A stretch of 41,028 bases of DNA from Paraburkholderia sp. CNPSo 3274 (GTDB taxonomy: Bacteria; Pseudomonadota; Gammaproteobacteria; Burkholderiales; Burkholderiaceae), in NCBI RefSeq assembly GCF_024206475.1, contig NZ_JAMBPR010000074.1, forward strand, positions 1-41,028, read 5' to 3'. Numbering within the stretch: the stretch's first letter is position 1; every line of letters starts with the position of its first letter. The notes beneath the pieces are model-generated. The model saw only the letters and a list, made by a program, of their open reading frames with translations. It ran no database searches and was not told the DNA's origin. Positions 8,893-16,623 of this stretch are shown here, piece after piece. A program made the position numbers and the translations under genes.

Positions 8893-9600
8893 TGCGAACC
8901 TCCAGGAAACGGCGCTGCTGCGCGGCGCCGGAAATGCGGAAGTGAATCCGGACTACACGCGAGATCCGGATCCCGTTGACTTGACTCCCGCGCTGCGAAG
9001 TCTTGCGCCAGCTAGTCGCGCTCGATGGACTCGTCGTCCCCGTCCTGCGCAGCCTCACACTTAGGTTGGTGAGTCAGTCGCCGGCGTTCGCGCGTCAACC
9101 GGAATTCCCTTGGCACTATTTCGAATAACCTGAATGCCTCCACAGAGATCATCGCCGATCCGTTCGCCGGCACGGGCCGCTCGGCCGGGCGAAATACGGC
9201 ATCGCCGCGTCGGATTGCTCGTTGCGACACAACGCACACTCCCGACACCCTCGCGGAACGACGACGCCAACGTTGCTCGCCATAGTGGCATCGACCGGGC
9301 TCCACCCATCGGATAAGGAGTATGTTTTCAGACTGTTCGAGAATTTCGACCTGGACTCGTGCAACGTCTTCTGCAGCGTACTCTCTCGTCCTCATTGGCT
9401 GCTCCTGGAATCAAGCCGTTTAACTGATTCGCGTACCCTCCCGCGTGTGCCCTGCCGCTCACCTCGCCACGGAAATCGCGGGTTGGTACAGTTGTAGCCG
9501 ATCATCGCCGGGAACAAGAGGCCAATCGGGACCAGCATGAACGCGAAAGTCACCCATCCGATGCCGTCAGTGGACAGCGGGGCATGACGGAAACTCTACG
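8893..9600. other. Gene graveyard: coding-like fragments without an intact gene
   Basis: No intact gene is convincing here. Several short frames keep the GC-rich third positions of coding DNA: plus strand near 8890-9000 (reading LLRGAGNAEVNPDYTRDPDP), plus strand near 9090-9190 (reading ISNNLNASTEIIADPFAG), and minus strand near 9580-9480, which encodes a hydrophobic segment GWVTFAFMLVPIGLLFPAMI followed by GYNCTNPRF. Each ends in stops or lacks a start. They look like relics of at least three genes, the last of them a membrane protein. Longer frames on the minus strand at 9012-9395 are Arg-rich and look like shadows. Confidence 0.45.
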
Positions 9601-9619
9601 TTGCACGAGGCGCACCGGT

Positions 9620-9724
9620 CCATTGCACAATGGTTTAGGTAAACCTTCGTACCGGTGGCACGAAGTGCCATCTCATATGTAACCCAAAGTGCAATTGCGA
9701 CTGCGCGGGGCTTGCTTTAAATTC
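9620..9724 (+). promoter_or_regulatory. Promoter region A of the oxidase island (twin of 16281-16383)
   Basis: Three blocks are shared with the region at 16281-16383 at exactly the same spacing. Block 1 is ATTGCACAATGGT at 9622, here part of the perfect inverted repeat CCATTG-CA-CAATGG (9620-9633). Block 2 is ACCCAAAGTG at 9682. Block 3 is a promoter-like pair TTGCGA (9695-9700), 17 bases, TAAATT (9718-9723). Block 2 lies against the -35, and its CCAAAGTGCAAT resembles the reverse complement of block 1 (10 of 12). The region reads toward the small frame at 9742 and the thioredoxin-like and SCO genes. The assignment as a regulated sigma-70 promoter is inference. Confidence 0.6.
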
Positions 9725-9741
9725 ATTCGTAGACGGAAGCC

Positions 9742-9918
9742 ATGATGTGGACTTCATCAAAGCAGCTGGCTCGATCGACGCGAGAGACTACATGGAGGGC
9801 CTTTCGCCACGGTTGGCACACAGAGGCCGAAGTCTGGGAAACTCGCACTACCCTGTTGCGCTTTGCGGGCGGCAACCGACTCGTCGGCCACACCGTCTAT
9901 GGTCGGTTCCGCCGCTGA
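9742..9918 (+). CDS. Possible 58-residue basic small protein
   Basis: An ATG 24 bases after the start of the TAAATT box of promoter A opens a 58-codon frame, MMWTSSKQLARSTRE..., ending TVYGRFRR and stopping at 9916-9918. It is basic, Trp-rich (four Trp in the first 35 residues), and its second half has GC-rich third positions. GGAAG stands two to six bases before the ATG. It is the first frame of the transcript that should run into the thioredoxin-like gene at 9949. It may be a real small protein, a leader peptide, or the relic of a longer gene. I know no family. Confidence 0.4.
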   Translation: MMWTSSKQLARSTRETTWRAFRHGWHTEAEVWETRTTLLRFAGGNRLVGHTVYGRFRR

Positions 9919-9948
9919 TTACAAGCCTCGATACCTCGCCTGCCGCAC

Positions 9949-10590
9949 ATGTTTCCAGCCAATACCGGGGAACCCCCTCAATCAACCGCTCCCCTGCTGC
10001 GTCGCCGCCCGGTCATCCTGTTTCTCTGTGCAGCTGTATGCATACTGGTCGGGACCGGCGTTGCACTGTGGCGATACTTCGGCGTTGGTGGAGTGACCAG
10101 TTACTCGAATCACGCTGTTCTCTTCCGAGACTTCGACCTGCGTCTGCCGCCGGACCTGGCAGGCAATACCGGACACATTCGTGTCGTGCATTTCTGGGAC
10201 CCCGACTGCGCAAGCTGTAACGAGAATACCGACGCCCACCTGAACTATCTCATCACGATGTTCAGAGGCGCGGATATTGACTTCTACAGCGTGCGCAAGC
10301 CCGGTACCCACGGACAGTTACCGGCCTTTCTGCGAGGCAAAGTCAAGCCATTACCGGGAATCGAAGGAATGGAGCGCATACCGGCCAGTCCCGCTATCGC
10401 AATTTGGGCTGCGGATGGAAAGCTCGCCTACGCGGGACCCTACAGCGCGGGTCTTGTCTGCAGTTCGAGCAACAGTTTCGCGGAGCCGATTCTCAACAGG
10501 CTGGTCGCAGGGGCGCATGTCGAGCCTGCTCCGATGGTCGCCGTCGGCTGCTATTGCCCGTGGAATACCGCCCGCGGCCAGCACGCATAG
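9949..10590 (+). CDS. Membrane-anchored thioredoxin-like protein (DUF6436-like)
   Basis: The protein has 213 residues. A single N-terminal membrane anchor at about residues 22-43 is followed by a periplasmic thioredoxin-like domain with the redox pair CASC (Cys87-Cys90) in the strand VVHFWDPDCASCN. A cis-Pro region reads RIPASPAIAIW. A further Cys and a CYC pair near the C-terminus are unusual. The likely role is disulfide or copper chemistry for assembly of the neighbouring terminal oxidase, next to the SCO gene 84 bases downstream. The start at 9949 is uncertain because no clear ribosome site precedes it; it may be translated by coupling with the small frame that ends at 9918. The DUF assignment is from memory. 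Confidence 0.75.
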   Translation: MFPANTGEPPQSTAPLLRRRPVILFLCAAVCILVGTGVALWRYFGVGGVTSYSNHAVLFRDFDLRLPPDLAGNTGHIRVVHFWDPDCASCNENTDAHLNYLITMFRGADIDFYSVRKPGTHGQLPAFLRGKVKPLPGIEGMERIPASPAIAIWAADGKLAYAGPYSAGLVCSSSNSFAEPILNRLVAGAHVEPAPMVAVGCYCPWNTARGQHA

Positions 10591-10674
10591 AGGCGTATCG
10601 TTGGTCGCGCTAACGACACGCTGCGCTCCGCAGCGACCAGCTTCGCCCCTGCCTCCCACTTATGGAGTTTCAGC

Positions 10675-11292
10675 ATGTCCGAGGCCATGAAACGCCGTCC
10701 GTCCCAAAGTGCTCCGTCACCCCGTCGCCGCCGTCTGCTCGGTGCTGCGCTCCTGCTCGCCTTGGCGGCGTGCGGCAAAAGAATCTCATCGAAGCTGCAC
10801 GGTGTCGACCTGTCCTCGATGAAGCTACCGGGGACGTTCCATCTGCGCGATACCAACGGCAATCCGCGAACGCCGGAAGACTTCCGGGGCAATGTGGTCT
10901 TGCTTCTCTTCGGATACACGCGGTGTCCGGACGTGTGTCCGGCGACTCTAGCTCGCGCGGCACAGATCAAGCGGCTGCTTGGAGATCAGGGAAACAGGCT
11001 GAAGGTCGTCTTTATCACGGTCGATCCTGAGCGGGACACACCGGCAATTCTGGAGGCCTACACTGCTGCGTTCGATCCGACGTTCATTGGACTATACGGA
11101 GACGCTCAGCAGACAGCAGAGGCCACCCGATCCTTTGGCGCGTATTACCGCAGAGTCTCATCCGGCAACTCGTATACGATGGAACACTCGGCACTTGATT
11201 ACATAATCGACACCACGGGCGTGGTGCGCTTCGCGCTGCAGTATGAGGAAAGTGCCGAGGACAGCGCCAAAGACCTGAAATTTCTGCTCTAA
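10675..11292 (+). CDS. SCO1/SenC family copper-binding lipoprotein
   Basis: SCO proteins bind copper with two Cys and one His and help metallate or reduce respiratory oxidases on the periplasmic side. This 205-residue member has a basic N-terminus, a lipobox ending at Cys33 (LLALAACG), the CPDVC motif (Cys84, Cys88) and the third ligand His171 (MEHSALDY), all in place. GGAG precedes the start. The gene follows the thioredoxin-like protein and is convergent with cyoE; the two stop codons overlap by two bases (11290-11291). It is odd to find SCO beside a bo3-type oxidase whose subunit II lacks the Cu-A centre that SCO usually serves. Confidence 0.93.
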   Translation: MSEAMKRRPSQSAPSPRRRRLLGAALLLALAACGKRISSKLHGVDLSSMKLPGTFHLRDTNGNPRTPEDFRGNVVLLLFGYTRCPDVCPATLARAAQIKRLLGDQGNRLKVVFITVDPERDTPAILEAYTAAFDPTFIGLYGDAQQTAEATRSFGAYYRRVSSGNSYTMEHSALDYIIDTTGVVRFALQYEESAEDSAKDLKFLL

Positions 11293-12185
11293 TTCCTCGC
11301 AAGCAGCGCGAGATGGGTCGGCGGTTGGGGCTGGGAACTGTCCACCGACATCGCGGCGCTCAATACGCTCACGATGATGATCGACGCAAAGAAGATCTTG
11401 CGTGCCCATCTGTCCTCGTTTGCCGCGGTGCGTCCCGCAACGCCAAGCCCGAACCAGTACAACCCCGCCACCAGCGCGGCGAGCATATAGATCTTGCCAG
11501 CATAGCCGAGGAAGCCGAGCGTCAGCGTGGCCACCGTAAAGGCGACAATGTAGGCCAACATGTGGCGCTTCGCGGCCGCAAAACCGCGGACAACCGGAAA
11601 AACGGGAATCGAAGCCGCGCGATAATCCTGGGCCCGGAAGATGGCGATCGCATACGAATGCGGCATCTGCCAGAGACTAAACATGACTAGCAATGTGACG
11701 GCGGCAGCGTCGAACCTGGTGCTCGCCGCACAGTATCCGGCCACTGGCGGTATCGCACCGGCAATGCTGCCGACCAGCGTCCCGTAAATCGAATTGCGCT
11801 TCATGTAAAGGCTATACAGCCCGACATACACGGCGTAGCCGAAGAGTATCAGCGCGAGGGGCAGCGCGCACCGCGTGCCCGCGTAGAGCACGCCCATGCC
11901 CGCGAGACCGAGCACGACGCCATACAGCAACGCGAACGGCACCGATACGCTGCCGGTCACCATCGGGCGATTGCGTGTCCGGGCCATCAGGCCATCGATA
12001 TCCCGGTCGATCACGTTGTTGACCACGCACCCGGACGCGACGACCAGCATGACGCCGACGGCCACCAGACCGCCCCGGAGCCAGTCGACGCTGTCGTGCG
12101 AACCCAGCAGAAAACCGCCCGTGGCGGCGATGAGATTGCCGATCACGATGCCGGGCTTAGTCAGTTGCAGGTAAGGTCGATACAT
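11289..12185 (-). CDS. cyoE: Protoheme IX farnesyltransferase (heme O synthase)
   Basis: This UbiA-family membrane enzyme adds a farnesyl group to heme B, giving heme O for the oxidase encoded upstream. It has 298 residues with about nine membrane helices. The first Asp-rich motif is NNVIDRDIDGLMARTRNRP and the second conserved region is YSLYMKRNSIYGTLVGSIAGAIPP. It is the last gene of the cyoABCDE operon, 36 bases after cyoD. No ctaA (heme A synthase) is visible nearby, in agreement with a heme-O oxidase. Confidence 0.95.
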   Translation of the reverse strand: MYRPYLQLTKPGIVIGNLIAATGGFLLGSHDSVDWLRGGLVAVGVMLVVASGCVVNNVIDRDIDGLMARTRNRPMVTGSVSVPFALLYGVVLGLAGMGVLYAGTRCALPLALILFGYAVYVGLYSLYMKRNSIYGTLVGSIAGAIPPVAGYCAASTRFDAAAVTLLVMFSLWQMPHSYAIAIFRAQDYRAASIPVFPVVRGFAAAKRHMLAYIVAFTVATLTLGFLGYAGKIYMLAALVAGLYWFGLGVAGRTAANEDRWARKIFFASIIIVSVLSAAMSVDSSQPQPPTHLALLARN

Positions 12186-12221
12186 GGTGCGGGGTGTTCT
12201 TCGTCGGATGCGCGCGGTGGA

Positions 12222-12554
12222 TCAGTGGATCATCATGTTGAAGTGCATGCTCCAGATGATCCAGACCGAAAGCGCCACGACGATGAAGAGGATCACGAGC
12301 GTGAACACGAAGCTGATCAGGTTCCAGCCGCCCTCAGAAGAACGGCTCATGTGCAGGAAGTACACGAGGTGCACCACCAGTTGCAGGACCGCGAATATCA
12401 CGACCACGAGCAGCGTCGTCGCACGCGGCAGCATCGGATGCATGACTAGCGCGAACGGGATGACCGTCAGGACGATCGAGAGGATAAAGCCTGTGTTGTA
12501 GGACTTAGCGCTGCCGTGGGCTTGCCCGGCGCGGGTGGTCGCAGCGTTCGCCAT
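12222..12554 (-). CDS. cyoD: Cytochrome o ubiquinol oxidase subunit IV
   Basis: This small 110-residue subunit has three membrane helices, as expected for CyoD, which helps assemble the CuB-heme centre. Typical features are SYNTGFILSIVLTVIPFALV, the second helix ending in VHLVYFLHMS, and the C-terminal IIWSMHFNMM. The start at 12554 is chosen as the first ATG that begins the conserved protein. It lies two bases after the cyoC stop, so it is probably translationally coupled. The longer in-frame extension overlaps cyoC and is spurious. Confidence 0.94.
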   Translation of the reverse strand: MANAATTRAGQAHGSAKSYNTGFILSIVLTVIPFALVMHPMLPRATTLLVVVIFAVLQLVVHLVYFLHMSRSSEGGWNLISFVFTLVILFIVVALSVWIIWSMHFNMMIH

Positions 12555-12556
12555 GG

Positions 12557-13177
12557 TCAGAATACTCCGATCAGATAGACAATCGTGAATACGCAGATCC
12601 AGACCAGATCCAGGAAGTGCCAAAAAAGGCTCAGGCACGACAGGCGTGTCACATTGGTGGGCGTCAGTCCTTTGGTCGCTACCTGGTGCAGGACCACGGC
12701 CATCCAGAGCAGACCTGACGCGACGTGCAGTCCGTGCGTGCCGACGAGCGCGAAGAAGCCTGACAGGAACCCGCTGCGCTGCGGCCCGAAGCCGAGCGAG
12801 ACCAGGTGATGGAACTCGTGTATTTCCATGCCGACAAAGACGGCGCCCAGAATGAAGGTCAGACTCAGCCACCGGAGCACGGCGCCCTGATCGCGCCGGT
12901 GCACGGTAAGCATCGCGTAGCCGCAGGTGATGCTGGAAAGTAGCAGCACGAACGTCTCAGCTAGCACGTACGGCAGCTCGAAGATGTCCTTCGGGCCCGG
13001 TCCGCCTGCAAACGCGCCGCTCAACACCGCGTACGACGCGAACAGCGAACCGAACAGGATGCAATCCGACATCAAGTAGATCCACAGGCCCAGCACCTTG
13101 CGCGAGCCTGTGTCGTGACCATCCTGAGCGTGCTCCTCCCCGGTCCCGGTTGTTTCAATTAGTGTTTGCGTAGACAT
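12557..13177 (-). CDS. cyoC: Cytochrome o ubiquinol oxidase subunit III
   Basis: This is the subunit III of heme-copper oxidases, with five membrane helices in the quinol-oxidase branch (206 residues). Recognisable pieces are LGLWIYLMSDCILFGSLFA, the ME-x-H-E-F-H region (GMEIHEFHHLV), and the C-terminal LFWHFLDLVWICVFTIVYL. Its start codon lies 23 bases inside the 3' end of cyoB in another frame, a sign of translational coupling. Confidence 0.95.
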   Translation of the reverse strand: MSTQTLIETTGTGEEHAQDGHDTGSRKVLGLWIYLMSDCILFGSLFASYAVLSGAFAGGPGPKDIFELPYVLAETFVLLLSSITCGYAMLTVHRRDQGAVLRWLSLTFILGAVFVGMEIHEFHHLVSLGFGPQRSGFLSGFFALVGTHGLHVASGLLWMAVVLHQVATKGLTPTNVTRLSCLSLFWHFLDLVWICVFTIVYLIGVF

Positions 13178-15152
13178 GGCTCAGATCTCGTTTCATGAGA
13201 GGAACGTGTGCTTTCTCGATCCGTTCGACTTCGGCGGCTGGAACGTAATAATCCGTATCGTCGTCGTAAGAGCGGATGATCACCATCGCGATGGTGGCAA
13301 CGAAGCTGGTGCCCGCGAGCCACCAGATGTGCCAGATCAGCGCGAAACACAGCAGCAGGATGAATACGCTTAGGATGAACGGCACACCGGTGCTGCGCGG
13401 CATATGAATCGGCTCGTATTTCCTGGTGCGCGGCGCCAGTCCGCGCTTCTTCGCGTCGTGGAATGCATCGACGGTATCCACGCGCGGCACCACGGCGAAG
13501 TTGTAGAACGGCGGCGGCGACGACGTCGACCACTCCAGCGTGCGCGCATTCCACGGATCGCCTGTGACGTCGAGATTCTGCTTTCGCTCGCGGATACTGA
13601 CGACAATCTGCGCGATCAGGAGGCCAATCCCCGCAAGGATGAAGACCGCGCCCACCCACGCGACCTGGAGATACGGCGTCCAGGCGGGGTTGTCGTAGTG
13701 ATTCAGGCGCCGGGTCATGCCCATGAAGCCGAGCATGTATAGCGGCATGAACGCGAGATAGAAGCCAATGACCCAGCACCAGAACGAATATTTGCCGAGA
13801 CGCTCGTTGAGCTTGAAGCCGAAGGCCTTTGGGAACCAGTAGTTCAAGCCGGCGAAATAGCCGAACAACCCGCCGGCGATGACCGTATTGTGGAAGTGGG
13901 CGACGAGAAACAGGCTGTTGTGAAGCAGGAAGTCGGCCCCCGGAATGGCGAGCAGAACGCCGGTCATGCCGCCGATCGTGAACGTCACGAGGAACGCCAG
14001 CGTCCAGAGCATGGGCGTCGTGAACTCGACGCGCCCGCGATATATCGTGAACAGCCACGTGAAAATCTTCACGCCGGTCGGAACGGCGATGATCATCGTC
14101 ATAATGCCGAAGAAGCTGTTGACGTCCGCGCCCGAACCCATCGTGAAGAAGTGGTGCAGCCAGACGAGGAACGACAGGATGCCGATTGCCAGCGTCGCGC
14201 CCACCATCGACTTGTAGCCGAACAGCTTCTTGCGGGCGAACGTCGAGGTAACCTCGGAAAATATTCCGAATGACGGGAGAACGAGGATGTACACCTCTGG
14301 GTGCCCCCACGCCCATACGAGGTTCACGTACATGGTCGGATTGCCGCCGAGTTCATTCGTATAAAAATGGAAGCCCAGGTAGCGATCAAGCGCGAGCGCG
14401 GCCAGCGCAACGGTCAGGATCGGGAAGGCGGCAATGATGATCACACTGGTGACGAACACCGTCCATGTGAAGATCGGCATCTTCATCAGCGTCATCCCCG
14501 GCGCGCGCATCCGGAGAATGGTCACGAAGAGGTTCACGCCCGTCAACAGCGTTCCCAGACCCGATGCCTGCAGCGACCATATGTAGTAGTCCACCCCCAC
14601 TCCGGGACTGAACTTTATGTCCGACAATGGTGGATAGGCGACCCAGCCTGTCTGCGCGAATTCGCCGACGCCGAGCGACAGCATGACCAGCACGACACCC
14701 ACGACGAACAGCCAGAAGCTGAAGGCGTTCAGGTAGGGATACGCCATGTCGCGAGCCCCGATCTGAAGCGGCACGACGATGTTCATCAGGCCAACGACGA
14801 ACGGCGTCGCCGCGAAGAAGATCATGATTACGCCGTGCGCCGTGAAGATCTGGTCATAGTGATGCGGCGGCAGGTAGCCCAGGTGCCCGGGACCGGCGAG
14901 CGCAAGCTGTGTTCGCATCATGATGGCGTCGGCGAAGCCGCGGACCAGCATCACGATTGCCACGAAGATGTACATGACGCCAATGCGCTTGTGGTCAACC
15001 GTGGTAATCCAGTCGTTCCAGAGCACCGACCATTTCTTGAACCAGGTGAGCGCGGCCAGAACCGCCACTCCGCCTGCCACGATGCCCGCCAGGGTGACCG
15101 CGATGATGGGCTCGTGCAGCGGCACGTCCGCCCATGTCAATTTGCCGAACAT
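13155..15152 (-). CDS. cyoB: Cytochrome o ubiquinol oxidase subunit I
   Basis: This is the catalytic subunit of a proton-pumping bo3-type quinol oxidase (665 residues, about 15 helices). The low-spin heme ligand is in FTAHGVIMIFF. The cross-linked His-Tyr of CuB is in WGHPEVYILVLPSFG, and the other CuB ligands are the His pair in LVWLHHFF. The heme O ligand region is VAHFHNTV. The quinol-site residues known from E. coli are also present: Arg and Asp in VRGFADAI, and His and Gln in PPHHYDQIF. This places it with quinol rather than cytochrome c oxidases. The start at 15152 is preceded by a GAGGAGT ribosome site. It is the second gene of cyoABCDE. Confidence 0.97.
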   Translation of the reverse strand: MFGKLTWADVPLHEPIIAVTLAGIVAGGVAVLAALTWFKKWSVLWNDWITTVDHKRIGVMYIFVAIVMLVRGFADAIMMRTQLALAGPGHLGYLPPHHYDQIFTAHGVIMIFFAATPFVVGLMNIVVPLQIGARDMAYPYLNAFSFWLFVVGVVLVMLSLGVGEFAQTGWVAYPPLSDIKFSPGVGVDYYIWSLQASGLGTLLTGVNLFVTILRMRAPGMTLMKMPIFTWTVFVTSVIIIAAFPILTVALAALALDRYLGFHFYTNELGGNPTMYVNLVWAWGHPEVYILVLPSFGIFSEVTSTFARKKLFGYKSMVGATLAIGILSFLVWLHHFFTMGSGADVNSFFGIMTMIIAVPTGVKIFTWLFTIYRGRVEFTTPMLWTLAFLVTFTIGGMTGVLLAIPGADFLLHNSLFLVAHFHNTVIAGGLFGYFAGLNYWFPKAFGFKLNERLGKYSFWCWVIGFYLAFMPLYMLGFMGMTRRLNHYDNPAWTPYLQVAWVGAVFILAGIGLLIAQIVVSIRERKQNLDVTGDPWNARTLEWSTSSPPPFYNFAVVPRVDTVDAFHDAKKRGLAPRTRKYEPIHMPRSTGVPFILSVFILLLCFALIWHIWWLAGTSFVATIAMVIIRSYDDDTDYYVPAAEVERIEKAHVPLMKRDLSHVYANTN

Positions 15153-15159
15153 GATTGTG

Positions 15160-16065
15160 TTACTCCTCTCTTTTCGACGATGCGCTGACGTCGAGAGCTG
15201 CATGTGCCGCTGCGTCCGCTCCCGGACCGACGAACTGGTCGATCACTGCCCTGAAAAGGCCTGGCTGAACCCGCGAGAATTGCACGATGGCAATACCCTG
15301 GCTGGGCTTTGCCACTTTCTGGAACGTGTTGAAATCGAGCTGGTTAGGTGAGGTCCGGACCTGCTTCACCCAGCGCTGGAAGTCATCCTCGCTGGTGGCG
15401 GTCGCAATGAACTTCATGTCGGAGAAGCCCGGTCCGTTGAAATTGCCCGACATGCCGCGGAACTTCCCCTCCTCGTTTGCCGTGAGGTGCAGCTGGGTCC
15501 GCATGCCCGCCATCGCGTAGATCTGGCCGCCGAGCTGGGGAATGAAGAACGTTCCCATCGTCGAGTTCGAGGTGATGCTGAATGCCACCTGGCGATGTGC
15601 GGGGAATACCAGTTGATTGATTGTGGCAATGCCGAGGTCTGGATAGATGAAGATCCACTTCCAGTCGGTTGCGATGACTTCGACGTTGATGGGCTGGCCG
15701 GGCACGTCGAGCGGCCGGTACGGATCCAGCTCGTGTGTCGATTTCCACACGATGGTTGCCAGTGTGACGATGATCAGAATCGGGATACCCCACACCACGG
15801 CTTCGATCCGCGTTGAATGCGCCCACTCGGGCATATACGTGGCGTTGTGATTCGACGCCCGGTACTGCCCTGCAAAGACAAACGTCAGCACGATGGCCGG
15901 TACGACCACGATCAGCATCAACCCGACGCACAGGATGATGAGGTCGCGCTCCTGAAGGCCGACACTGCCCTTCGTGTTGAACAGGACCCAGCTGCAGCCA
16001 CCGAGGCTTGAGAGCCCGGCGATTACTGCAGCGGGACGAAGAACTTTCCAGCAGATTTCTCTCAT
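15160..16065 (-). CDS. cyoA: Cytochrome o ubiquinol oxidase subunit II (lipoprotein)
   Basis: Subunit II of the quinol oxidase, 301 residues. It has a lipoprotein signal ending at Cys24 (LSSLGGCSW), two membrane helices, and a periplasmic cupredoxin domain (TDWKWIFIYPDLGIATIN). The domain lacks the paired Cys of a Cu-A centre, as is normal for CyoA. The start is set at 16065 (MREICWK); the upstream in-frame ATG at 16131 lacks a ribosome site and would bury the signal peptide. It is the first gene of the operon and is followed after seven bases by cyoB. The leader reaches back to the divergent control region at 16281-16383. Confidence 0.94.
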   Translation of the reverse strand: MREICWKVLRPAAVIAGLSSLGGCSWVLFNTKGSVGLQERDLIILCVGLMLIVVVPAIVLTFVFAGQYRASNHNATYMPEWAHSTRIEAVVWGIPILIIVTLATIVWKSTHELDPYRPLDVPGQPINVEVIATDWKWIFIYPDLGIATINQLVFPAHRQVAFSITSNSTMGTFFIPQLGGQIYAMAGMRTQLHLTANEEGKFRGMSGNFNGPGFSDMKFIATATSEDDFQRWVKQVRTSPNQLDFNTFQKVAKPSQGIAIVQFSRVQPGLFRAVIDQFVGPGADAAAHAALDVSASSKREE

Positions 16066-16280
16066 ACAGGCGCCTTGCTCTATGGCCGCTCTGAAAGCCG
16101 CAGGGAAAGGGACGAAGGAAGACTGCACCAACCGGAGAGGAACTTCATTCGATGGGGCCCTCGATGTACCTGCTCGACCTGCCGAATCATCGAGCCTCCT
16201 TGCTGCCGTGATTGCCTCTCGAGTCGTCCTGATAGTCGCCTTCCAGAGAGAAGGTTAAGCGCAAGGCGGCGCGCGACTCA

Positions 16281-16383
16281 ATTGCACAATGGTGTGGGAA
16301 CATCGCCGCATCGACGCGAGTGAATCTCGTTTCACCCCTCACCCAAAGTGTCATTGCGGCCACATTGGGCATGGCCTAAATTC
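16281..16383 (+). promoter_or_regulatory. Promoter region B of the oxidase island (twin of 9620-9724)
   Basis: It shares with region A the blocks ATTGCACAATGGT (16281), ACCCAAAGTG (16341) and TTGCGG-N17-TAAATT (16354-16382); the offsets of 60, 72 and 96 bases are identical. On the plus strand it points toward the membrane-protein gene at 16624. On the minus strand, block 1 overlaps a possible -35 (TTGAGT) with TAACCT 18 bases further on, which could serve cyoABCDE. So one site may act on both directions. The rest of the 558 bases between cyoA and 16624 (16066-16280 and 16384-16623) holds leader sequence and no gene I can support. Confidence 0.6.
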
Positions 16384-16623
16384 GTTCGCAGGCCGACGCT
16401 CCAAACGCAGGTCCGCCGCACGCCCGCGCACGGCATCCCCTACGTCGACGCAAATTCCCCGTAAATGCACGCTATGTGCAGCCGCACTGTGCAGCGCCGC
16501 TAGAGCCGTGGCAGCAGCATCGCCACCCCGCAACAGCAACGCCCGCTTAATCCATCGAACGTAGCTTGTCTCCATGGCGGGCGCGCGATGAGGACACGTT
16601 TCCCGCCCAGAGGAGGATTTCTC

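Noticed and set aside
9012..9395. 127-codon minus-strand frame in the gene-remnant zone
   Set aside because: It is Arg-rich without family resemblance, and other frames there have better coding bias.
9679..9684. GTAACC in promoter region A as a possible SigF -35
   Set aside because: The bases 16 positions further on are not CGAA, and the twin region B lacks GTAACC.
13890..15188. Long plus-strand frames opposite cyoB
   Set aside because: They are shadows of the high-GC cyoB gene, Arg- and His-rich, without family features.
16351..16359. Resemblance of promoter region B to the RegA/RoxR-type binding consensus
   Set aside because: The match is partial and is not kept in the twin region A.
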